Positions 1 to 7,164 of a stretch of DNA of 42,224 nt are shown here, in pieces. Position 1 is the stretch's first letter, and each line of letters begins with the position of its first letter. The notes beneath the pieces were generated by a model. The model saw only the letters and a program-made list of their open reading frames with translations, did no database searches and was not told where the DNA came from. The position numbers and the translations under genes are program-made. The DNA comes from CAZDYP01 sp964509505 (lineage in GTDB: Bacteria; Chloroflexota; Anaerolineae; JACRMK01), in contig CAZDYP010000017.1 of the NCBI GenBank assembly GCA_964509505.1, positions 1 through 42,224 on the forward strand. The letters run 5' to 3'.

Positions 1-434
1 AGAGTGTGCGACTGCCGAGAATCAGGATATCTTTGCCAGTGGTTTGACGTTTCAGTTTAACAATATGCTTGTGAGCATCCGCGCGCTTTATGATACGGGT
101 GCTGTTTTGCCATGGTTCTGTCTCATCAGGGGCTAGACTGTCGGAGATTACGACTTTGTCTATGGTATTAAGCAGACGTGAGACTTTCTGTTCGATAGGT
201 GGTGCATTGGGATCGTCTGCTAGGTTCGGCCAGTATCCCTTAATTTGATCATACATAGTGCGTCCCAACAGCAGCGTATCGGCTGTGCGCAATCGCTTGG
301 CATTATAGGTATCGAAAGCTTTCATCGGTCGGATATGTCTCAAAACGATATTCGAACAGATCCATGACATTTTTGCCAGGCCCCTCAAAATAGCCATCCA
401 AAGATATGATGTTGCAGACAATTAATTTACGCAC
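1..434 (-). pseudogene. DHFR-family (RibD C-terminal-like) reductase, partial and frameshifted
   Basis: The minus strand reads from a GTG at 434, preceded by an AGGAGT ribosome site, and gives MRKLIVCNIISLDGYFEG, the N terminus typical of the dihydrofolate reductase/RibD-C superfamily. These are small NADPH-dependent reductases, usually of unknown physiological substrate. The frame is lost at about 314: one extra base in TTTCGATACC sends it to a stop codon. The next frame restores the family sequence (DTYNAKRLRTADTLLLGRT, then a region with VVISDSL and ILILGSRTL) and runs off the window edge at base 1. One C too many explains everything, so this is either a young pseudogene or a consensus error. 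The family assignment is strong; whether the gene is alive cannot be decided here. Confidence 0.75.
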
Positions 435-506
435 GACAGGACTCCTCACTTATAGCGTTATTGTGACCAGAATTAGCACAAAATTTACACTGCCGCCCAA
501 CTATTG

Positions 507-669
507 ATTAGACGGCATTCTGGCAGTCTAAGCGCGGCGCTTATTGCCGCATTTTTGCGGTATAAGATTCCCAGCCGGTTGCTTAGATTGCATTTTCTGG
601 CGATATAAGCCCCTCAGTCGCTGGTTACTTAGACTGCGCCTTTCGCTGTTGCGGCGACAGTATAATTAG
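507..669. repeat. Cluster of four degenerate quasi-palindromes
   Basis: In the 330-base gap between the reductase fragment and the beta-helix gene I see four imperfect hairpins of related design at 507-532, 540-566, 582-609 and 628-669. Most begin CTTA or ATTAGAC and end TAAG or a variant of it. Examples are ATTAGACGG with CAGTCTAAG, and CTTATTGCCGC with GCGGTATAAG. No open reading frame or RNA family is recognisable. They may be a decayed repeat family or a structured transcript. Confidence 0.5.
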
Positions 670-704
670 GTCAACAGGAAAATACAAATAATCACAACAG
701 AATA

Positions 705-745
705 ACCCTTGCGAAGGTTCACCGCTACGCTGCCTTCGCAAGGGT
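705..745 (-). terminator. Hairpin terminator of the beta-helix operon
   Basis: A perfect 13-bp inverted repeat (ACCCTTGCGAAGG at 705-717 and its complement at 733-745) lies 20 bases past the stop codon at 765. On the minus strand it is followed by a T-rich stretch (TTATTCTGTTG), so it probably ends the transcript of the two genes at 765-3743. The T tract is not a pure run, so efficiency is uncertain. Confidence 0.65.
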
Positions 746-764
746 AGATTATTCAGATGGGCTC

Positions 765-3503
765 TTAGCGCGTCACCAACGGCAAATACACTTTCAGACT
801 ACTCCCCGTCACCGTCACCATAGTCGTCGCGCTCTGCGAGTTCACGCTGTTCGTCGCCGTGACGGTGGCGGTGTATGTGCCAACAGCGGCGTAAGTGTGA
901 GTGACGACAGCGCCGTTGGCGGTCGGCAAGTTGTCGCCGAAGTTCCAGGTGTACGTGACGTTAGTGCCTGCGGCAATCATCGCCGTCAACGTCGTCGCGT
1001 TGCCCAACACCGTCACGCTGCTGTTGCTCGCGCTCAAGCCGCTGATGGGTACGTCGTTCACTGTCGTCGTCACCGTTGCGCTGTTGTCGAGCAGATTCAG
1101 GTCAACCAACGCGCTCGTCGCCGTCGCATTGTTCACGGCTGCACCCAACGTCGTCGGCGCAGCCACGGTGAGCATGACCGACACGGTTACGCCATTGGCG
1201 ATGCTGCCAAGATTGCACGTCACCAGCGTCGCGCCGCTGCAACTCCCCTGCGGCGTGCTGAATGAACTCAAAGTCGCGCCCGTTGGGAGCGCGTCAGTCA
1301 GCACGACGTTGGTCGCCGTCAACGGACCATTGTTCGCCAGTGAGAGTGTGTAGTAGAGCGTTGCGCCCGCCAACACAGGGTCAGGCGTAACGAATTTGCC
1401 GAGCGACAAATCAGCCAGCTGCGCCTCGTCGTAGCCGCTGTCGAAGCCGCTGCCGATGGGACGCGCATCGCCGTCAAAGTCTGTGGTGATGCTTACGTCG
1501 GCGCCCGCATTGATCGCCATTGAGCCAGAGCCGAGCCGATAGTTGCCGCTGGCGGGATGCACAAAAGCAGGCGTGCCCGTCACGCTGTTGCCGCCGCTCA
1601 TAACAGCACCCAGCGTGTTGGCGGTGTTGCCAAAGAACAGGTTGTAATTTTCAAAGACCACGCCGCCCGCGTTGCTGATGCCAATGCCATGACTGACGAT
1701 GACGGTGTTGGTGATGCCCACGTTGCCGCCCGCCACGTAGAGCGCCGCATCGCTGGTGACGGTGGGGCTGGCAATCGTCGTGTGCAAAATTTGCAGAGTC
1801 GTGCTGCTGTTCGCATACAATGCCGCGCCCTGTGTGGTCAGCGCAGTATTGCCTGCCAGCAGCGTATTGACGATGCGCCCACTCGCGCTTGAACTTTGAT
1901 ACACGCCGCCGCCCGCGTTGGCTGTGTTGTGTAAGAACTGCGTCGCCGTCACGTTCAACGTGGTATTCACGTAGAGCCCGCCCCCATTGCCAGTGACGCT
2001 GCGATTAGCCTGAAACAGTCCACCTTGCAATGTCGCCTGCGTGGGGGCATAAGCGCCGCCGCCGTCCGTTTGCGCGGTGTTGCTGAGAAATTGTGTGTCG
2101 CTGATCGTCAGTGCGCCGCTCGTGGCGTATAAGCCGCCGCCTTTGCCGTTGGTGCTGACGTTCTCTTGCAAGCTGCTGCCGCGCAAAATCGGCGCTAGCG
2201 CGCGTGCGCCGCCGCCGTCGGGCGCAGTGTTGCTGATGAGTTGCGTGTTGAGCAAGATGAGCTGGAATGTTTGCAAACCGCCGCCGCCCGACGCGCTGCG
2301 ATTCCGTTGGAACACGCTGTCTTGCACCGTCGTGGTCGCCAGCGCATAGACGCCGCCGCCATAACCTGCGGCTGAGTTGCTGATGAATTGCGTTGCGCTG
2401 AGCGACACACTCCCATTGGCTACGGCAAGACCGCCGCCTGCGCCATTGCTGCTCACGTTGTTTTGGAACGCGCTGCCCGCCACAGTGGTGGCGCTGGTGA
2501 CGTACGCGCCGCCGCCTAACATAACCGCCGTATTGCTGAGGAATTGTGTGGCTGTCGCTTGTAATGTGCCATCCACATAGAATCCACCGCCCTGACACGC
2601 GCTCTCTTGGCACTGATTACGCTCTAACGTAACGCCTTTGAGTATGCTGCTGCCCGAGGTGACGGCGACGCCCCCACCATGACCCAGCGCCGTGTTGCTG
2701 ATAAATTGGGTGTCTGTCACGTTGAGTGTGGCATAGGCGCTACTCAACGCGCCGCCTTGACAAGCGCTGTTCGCGCAACGATTGTTCTGAAAGAGGCTGC
2801 GGTTCACCTGTGTGGCGCCGACCACCACCACAGCGCCTCCACCATAGAGCGCCGTGTTGCTGACAAAGCGCGTGCCAGAGATGGTCAACGTGCCTGATAA
2901 GGCTGGGATGCCATACAAGTACAAGCCGCCGCCAGAATCCCCCGTATTGTTTTGGAACAAGCCGCCATGAACCACGACCGGCTGAAATTGCGCGTAAACG
3001 CCGCCCCCCGCTCCGCTGACGGTGTTGCTTAGGACAGCGACGTTTGTGAGGGTCAAAGCGCCGATAGTGCTGATGCCTCCACCGTTGCCGCGTTGCACCG
3101 TCAAATCGGACAACGTGACGGGCACGCCGCCGATACTCAAGACCTTCGCCACGTTACCGCCATCCAGCGCCAACATATCCATCCCCGTGCCGACGATGGT
3201 CAGGCTATCGGTGATGGTTGGCAGAGCGCTGGAGAGCGCGATGACACATGGGCAACCCGACAGGCTGAAATTGATGACATCGGCGCCGGGGTTCACATTG
3301 GCGTCGAGGATGGCTTGGCGCAATGTCCCTGCCCCACTGTTGGCAGTGCTGGTGACGACAAACGTGCTCAACAGTGGACGCGGAACGGGCGCAGCCCAAG
3401 TCGCTGGTGCCTGTGATAAGCACAGCCACAACCCTCCCGCGCACAACCACGCGCTTAACAAACTGATGAAAACACGCGCCCTACGCAAAAATGGATTTTT
3501 CAT
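765..3503 (-). CDS. Secreted beta-helix surface protein with DUF11 and PKD domains
   Basis: About 912 residues. The ATG at 3503 is chosen over an in-frame ATG ten codons upstream because AAGGAGAGGG precedes it and the signal peptide then starts properly (MKNPFLRR, a hydrophobic stretch, ATWAAP). The mature part starts with a CSLREA-like motif (SGAGTLRQAILDAN). It continues with about a dozen right-handed beta-helix repeats of the type TQFISNTA..GGG alternating with SLFQNN, roughly residues 100-640. A DUF11-type repeat follows (LADLSLGKFV..LTDALP), then a PKD domain (TYTWNFGD..HTYAAVGTYT). The protein ends KVYLPLVTR, a short tail common on secreted Chloroflexota proteins. The repeats resemble polymorphic outer membrane or adhesin-like proteins. 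It is probably displayed at or released from the cell surface; the ligand is unknown. It shares an operon with the small gene upstream. Confidence 0.85.
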   Translation of the reverse strand: MKNPFLRRARVFISLLSAWLCAGGLWLCLSQAPATWAAPVPRPLLSTFVVTSTANSGAGTLRQAILDANVNPGADVINFSLSGCPCVIALSSALPTITDSLTIVGTGMDMLALDGGNVAKVLSIGGVPVTLSDLTVQRGNGGGISTIGALTLTNVAVLSNTVSGAGGGVYAQFQPVVVHGGLFQNNTGDSGGGLYLYGIPALSGTLTISGTRFVSNTALYGGGAVVVVGATQVNRSLFQNNRCANSACQGGALSSAYATLNVTDTQFISNTALGHGGGVAVTSGSSILKGVTLERNQCQESACQGGGFYVDGTLQATATQFLSNTAVMLGGGAYVTSATTVAGSAFQNNVSSNGAGGGLAVANGSVSLSATQFISNSAAGYGGGVYALATTTVQDSVFQRNRSASGGGGLQTFQLILLNTQLISNTAPDGGGARALAPILRGSSLQENVSTNGKGGGLYATSGALTISDTQFLSNTAQTDGGGAYAPTQATLQGGLFQANRSVTGNGGGLYVNTTLNVTATQFLHNTANAGGGVYQSSSASGRIVNTLLAGNTALTTQGAALYANSSTTLQILHTTIASPTVTSDAALYVAGGNVGITNTVIVSHGIGISNAGGVVFENYNLFFGNTANTLGAVMSGGNSVTGTPAFVHPASGNYRLGSGSMAINAGADVSITTDFDGDARPIGSGFDSGYDEAQLADLSLGKFVTPDPVLAGATLYYTLSLANNGPLTATNVVLTDALPTGATLSSFSTPQGSCSGATLVTCNLGSIANGVTVSVMLTVAAPTTLGAAVNNATATSALVDLNLLDNSATVTTTVNDVPISGLSASNSSVTVLGNATTLTAMIAAGTNVTYTWNFGDNLPTANGAVVTHTYAAVGTYTATVTATNSVNSQSATTMVTVTGSSLKVYLPLVTR

Positions 3504-3536
3504 AGTTCCCTCTCCTTGTCTGGGATTTCTCATGAG

Positions 3537-3743
3537 TCACTCAGCGCCCTGCTTCGCTTGACTGTCAGGAGGCAATTGAATTTGCGTTCGCAGAAACTCC
3601 ATCAAACTTTCCAAATCCGCGAAGCCCTGTCGCTCGCCGCTGGGAATGTGTTCCAACACCATACGCCATTGGACGCCGCTCCCAGACTGTGCGCCCCACA
3701 GCCGTAGCACGTACGAAACATACACACGAGGTTGATTAGACAT
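3537..3743 (-). CDS. Small conserved Chloroflexi-type protein, unknown function
   Basis: Encodes 68 residues beginning MSNQPRVYVSYVLRLWG. The pattern (a strand with SYxLRLW, then W-R-hydrophobic-LE, a GERQGF turn and a helix LESLMEFLRTQ) matches small standalone proteins I recall from many Chloroflexota genomes. Those have no known role. The stop codon lies 33 bases before the ATG of the beta-helix gene on the same strand, so the two are probably cotranscribed. No ribosome site is obvious before this ATG. It contains no cysteines and no membrane segment, so it is probably cytoplasmic. Confidence 0.65.
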   Translation of the reverse strand: MSNQPRVYVSYVLRLWGAQSGSGVQWRMVLEHIPSGERQGFADLESLMEFLRTQIQLPPDSQAKQGAE

Positions 3744-3797
3744 GGCTCAGTTCCGTTGCCATTCTCGCAGATAGGCGTCACCAAAACGTCAACAAAA

Positions 3798-4032
3798 CGG
3801 CGAGCGGCGAATGGCGAATGGCAATTGGCGAATGGCGAATAGCGAATGGCAAATGGCGAATAGCCATCTGCCACAAGCTATCTGCTATCTGCCATAAGCC
3901 ATCCGCCATCNNNNNNNNNNNNNNNNNNNNNNNNNNNNNNNNNNNNNNNNNNNNNNNNNNNNNNNNNNNNNNNNNNNNNNNNNNNNNNNNNNNNNNNNNN
4001 NNNNNNNNNNGCCATCCGCCATCCGCCATCTG
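3798..4032. repeat. Array of short words GGCGAAT / GCCATCC in inverted halves, with a scaffold gap
   Basis: Left of the gap the plus strand repeats words such as GGCGAATGGCGAATG, then switches to the complementary type (GCCATCTGCCA, GCCATCCGCCATC), which continues right of the gap up to the -10 box of the next gene. The whole spacer between the two divergent genes is made of these words. The run of 100 N (3911-4010) is a scaffolding placeholder, so the true array length is unknown. Confidence 0.85.
3911..4010. other. Assembly gap of 100 N
   Basis: Exactly 100 N. It falls inside the short-word repeat array, where short reads would be expected to fail, so its size is conventional rather than measured. 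Confidence 0.98.
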
Positions 4033-4039
4033 CTATAAT
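4031..4039 (+). promoter_or_regulatory. Extended -10 promoter for a leaderless transcript
   Basis: TGCTATAAT (extended -10, TGnTATAAT) ends seven bases before the ATG at 4047. There is no room for a ribosome binding site and none is present, so transcription should start at or next to the ATG. The -35 position is occupied by the GCCATC repeat words, so this looks like an extended -10 promoter without a good -35. Confidence 0.65.
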
Positions 4040-4046
4040 CTCCCCC

Positions 4047-6935
4047 ATGCCTCGTCTTGTGCTTTCCACGCTGGGCGCATTCCAAGCCCTGCTCAACGGT
4101 CAGCCCATCACCAGCTTTCGTTCAGACCGCACCCGCGCGTTGCTGATCTATCTCATGGTCAACGCCGACCAACCACACACCCGCGACCATCTCATCGGCT
4201 TGCTCTGGCCCGACGAACCCGAAACCACTGCGCGCCACAATCTGCGCCAGGCGTTGCTCGTCCTCCGCAAGGCGCTAGACGACGACCATGCCCTGCCGTC
4301 ACATTTGCGTATCACCACCGACGCCGTTCAGTTCAACGCGCAGAGCGACCATCTGCTGGATGTCGCGCAATACGAAGCGCTGCTCGCCGCCAATCGCACG
4401 CATCAACATCGCCGCGCCCAGACCTGTCGTGACTGCTTGGCGCGGTTGCGCGAGGCGACGACGTTGTATCGCGGTGATTTTCTCGCGCAGTTGTTTGTGG
4501 CGGATGGTCAGAACTTTGAGGAATGGACAGCGTTCAAACGCGAGGCGCTCAAGCGCACCATGTTGGACGCGCTCTACACGCTAGCCGCCGACCACGAGCG
4601 GCGTGGGGAGTATGAACAGGCACAGCAGTATGCGTCGCGTCAAGTGGCATTGGAGCCGTGGCGCGAGGAAGCCCATCGGCAATTGATGCGCGCGTTGGCT
4701 TTGAGTGGGCAACGCAGTGCCGCGCTCGCGCAATACGCGACGTGCCGGCGCTTGTTGGCAGAAGGCTTGCAAGTCGAACCCGAAGCCGAAACGCAGCGGC
4801 TTTACGCCGACGTGCGTGCTGGGCGATTAGCTAAACACGCAACGCCCATGCCCAATCCCACATTGCCTGCGCGGGCGCATACGCTGATTGGGCGCGAGGC
4901 TGACAGCGCGCGCATCAAGACATTGCTGTTCGCCAAACGCTTCGTCACGTTGGTTGGCGCGGGCGGCGTGGGCAAGACGAGCCTCGCGTGGCAAGTTGCC
5001 ATGGATTTGCAGGATGATTTCGAGCATGGGGTCTGGTTCGTCTCATTGGAAGCGTTGCGCGATGCGAGTCTGGTCAGCAGCGTTATCGCGCACACGCTCG
5101 GCTTGACCGCACAGGAGCAACAGTCGTGGTCGGCGGCGCTCAAAGCGTTTCTGCGCAGCAAACAGACATTGCTCGTCTTGGACAATTTCGAGCAAGTCGC
5201 TGGCGCCGCGCCGTTCATCGGCGAATTGTTGGCGTACGCGCCGCGCCTCGAAGTGTTAGTGACCAGCCGTGAAGCCTTGCATGTGCAGGGCGAGCAAGTG
5301 TGCATGGTCGCGCCGTTGGCGTTGCCCACACTCGCGCATGGGCAAGTGTCTATGACGAACCTTGAGCAATCCGCTGCCGTGAGTCTGTTCGTGGAGCGTG
5401 TGCGCGCCTTCCGTCCCGACTTCGCGTTGACTCACGACCATGCGCGTGCGCTGGCAGACATCTGCATTCGCTTGGATGGTTTGCCTTTGGCGATTGAGCT
5501 GGCGGCGGCGCGCTGCAAAAGTCTATCGCCGCAGCAAATTGCCGAGCGACTCGACCAACGCTTGTCCTTGTTGACGCGCGGCACACAGTCTGCATTGCGT
5601 CAACAGACGCTTCGCGACACGCTCGATTGGAGCTATGAGTTGTTGTCGGAAGCGGAACAAACGCTGCTGCACTATTTGGCGGTGTTTGCGGGGGGTTGGA
5701 CGCTCGCCGCCGCGGAAAAAGTGGCGAGCGATTCAGCACGCTCATCACCGTCCACATTGGATTTGCTAAGCCAATTGGTTGACAAGTCGCTGGTCATTGC
5801 CCAAGAGCAAGCAGGGCAAATGCGCTATCGGTTGTTGGAGACGATTCGTGAGTATGCGCTGGAGAAGTTGCAGACGAGCGGCGCGGCCGCCGACGCACAG
5901 CAACGCCATGCCACAGTGTATTGGGCGTTGGCGCGCGAGGCGCAAGCGCAGCTGCGAGGGCGCGAGCAAGCGCGGTGGCTCGAGCGGCTGGAGCGCGAAC
6001 ACGACAATTTGCGCGCGGCGTTGGGTTGGGTGATCGCGCAAACAGGGCTGACGTGCGATGCGCTGGCAGGCTTGCAGTTTGCGCTTACCTTGTCGTCGTT
6101 TTGGGAATGGCGCACGCATCTGGCTGAAGGACGCCAATGGTTGGAGCGGGCCTTGCAGGCGACGCCTGAGCGAGCTGAGACGCTGGTGTGGCGCGCGCGT
6201 GCGTTAGGTCAAGCGGGTCAATTGGCGAACTGGCAAGGCGACTATGTGAGCGCGCACCGTTTCAGTCAGGAGGGGTTGCGATTGGCGCGCGCGTGCGCCG
6301 ATGCCGAGGGGCTACGCGCCACGCTGAGGCCCTTAGCGTTGGCGCTGGTCATGAGGGAGGAATTGTCTGCGGCGGAAAACGTGTATGACGAGCTGCTGGC
6401 GTTGGAGCGCGCGCACCAAGACCCACACGCTTTGGCGACGAGCCTCAGCTATCGGGCGGCGTTGGCGCTCCGGCAAAACGACATCGCGCAAACCATCGCG
6501 TGGCACGCAGAGGCGTTGGCGCTGGCGGAAAGCACAGAAGATGAACGGTTGCTCGCGGTCGAGCTGGCGCGTTTGGGACAGCTCGCCTTGATGCAACAAA
6601 AGGGGGCGCAAGCCGCCGCCTATTTCGCGGAGAGCTTGCGCTATTGCCGGCGACTGGGCGATTCATTTTATCTCGGTCAGAATTTGCTGGGCATGGCTGG
6701 CGTGGCGCTGTTACGTCAGGATTATGCGCGCGCCGCGCAGCTCGCAGGCGCAGAGGAAGCGTTGAGTGAGTGGTTGGGCATGACACGCTTGCCGATGGCA
6801 CAACAGCACTATGAGCAAGCCTTGAATCGCCTGCGCGCTCAGTATGATGCCGCCGCGTTAGCAGCGGCGTGGGCGCAAGGCAGGGCGATGACGCTGGAAG
6901 AAGCGGTGAGCTATGCGCTCGAAACATCGGGTTGA
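4047..6935 (+). CDS. AfsR-like SARP/STAND transcriptional regulator
   Basis: Encodes 962 residues. Residues 1-95 form an OmpR-type winged helix (LVLSTLGAFQALLNG.., TRDHLIGLLWPD) and about 100-255 the bacterial transcriptional activator domain, the SARP arrangement. From about 275 comes an NB-ARC/STAND ATPase with Walker A GAGGVGKTS (304-312, Lys310), Walker B LLVLDNFEQV, the LVTSRE sensor motif and GLPLAIELAAARC. The C-terminal third is a helical TPR-like repeat region. Such proteins bind promoter DNA when an effector and ATP trigger oligomerisation. The target and effector are unknown here. It is transcribed away from the beta-helix operon across the repeat array, apparently as a leaderless mRNA. 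It is followed by a G-rich 3' region and a convergent operon. Confidence 0.88.
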   Translation: MPRLVLSTLGAFQALLNGQPITSFRSDRTRALLIYLMVNADQPHTRDHLIGLLWPDEPETTARHNLRQALLVLRKALDDDHALPSHLRITTDAVQFNAQSDHLLDVAQYEALLAANRTHQHRRAQTCRDCLARLREATTLYRGDFLAQLFVADGQNFEEWTAFKREALKRTMLDALYTLAADHERRGEYEQAQQYASRQVALEPWREEAHRQLMRALALSGQRSAALAQYATCRRLLAEGLQVEPEAETQRLYADVRAGRLAKHATPMPNPTLPARAHTLIGREADSARIKTLLFAKRFVTLVGAGGVGKTSLAWQVAMDLQDDFEHGVWFVSLEALRDASLVSSVIAHTLGLTAQEQQSWSAALKAFLRSKQTLLVLDNFEQVAGAAPFIGELLAYAPRLEVLVTSREALHVQGEQVCMVAPLALPTLAHGQVSMTNLEQSAAVSLFVERVRAFRPDFALTHDHARALADICIRLDGLPLAIELAAARCKSLSPQQIAERLDQRLSLLTRGTQSALRQQTLRDTLDWSYELLSEAEQTLLHYLAVFAGGWTLAAAEKVASDSARSSPSTLDLLSQLVDKSLVIAQEQAGQMRYRLLETIREYALEKLQTSGAAADAQQRHATVYWALAREAQAQLRGREQARWLERLEREHDNLRAALGWVIAQTGLTCDALAGLQFALTLSSFWEWRTHLAEGRQWLERALQATPERAETLVWRARALGQAGQLANWQGDYVSAHRFSQEGLRLARACADAEGLRATLRPLALALVMREELSAAENVYDELLALERAHQDPHALATSLSYRAALALRQNDIAQTIAWHAEALALAESTEDERLLAVELARLGQLALMQQKGAQAAAYFAESLRYCRRLGDSFYLGQNLLGMAGVALLRQDYARAAQLAGAEEALSEWLGMTRLPMAQQHYEQALNRLRAQYDAAALAAAWAQGRAMTLEEAVSYALETSG

Positions 6936-6968
6936 GATGGGATGAATGAGTCAGGCTACAGGATAAGA

Positions 6969-7018
6969 GGGGAGGGGAAACGGGGAGACGGGGGGAACGG
7001 GAAAACGGGGGAACGGGG
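6969..7018 (+). repeat. G-rich word array with G-quadruplex potential
   Basis: Just downstream of the AfsR-like gene the plus strand carries seven runs of 3-6 G separated by 1-5 bases (GGGGAGGGGAAACGGGG and onward, with the word ACGGGG recurring). This fits the classical quadruplex pattern several times over and lies in the 3' part of the transcript. It may be a terminator-like structure or another case of the intergenic word arrays. The rest of the 229-base spacer holds only the terminator at 7052-7083. Confidence 0.6.
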
Positions 7019-7051
7019 AGCAGATTCTTCGAGAGTGATGGGGTGGAAAAA

Positions 7052-7083
7052 AACAAGCCTTGCGGGAGAGGGCAAGGCTTGTT
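7052..7083 (-). terminator. Intrinsic terminator of the B12-sensor operon
   Basis: A perfect 12-bp stem (AACAAGCCTTGC at 7052-7063, its complement at 7072-7083) with an 8-base loop. On the minus strand it is followed directly by a run of seven T. It lies 82 bases after the stop codon at 7165. This is a textbook rho-independent terminator for the operon at 7165-11788. Confidence 0.9.
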
Positions 7084-7164
7084 GAAGTGGAAGGGTAACG
7101 TGGGCATCAGCCGCACGCGAAGCGCAGCGGAGCGCATCGGCTGCACGCGATGTTAGCCTGCGTC

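Noticed and set aside
3778..4096. Frames such as MADGW/FAIRYSPFA across the word array
   Set aside because: They contain the N gap and are direct translations of GGCGAAT/GCCATCC words.
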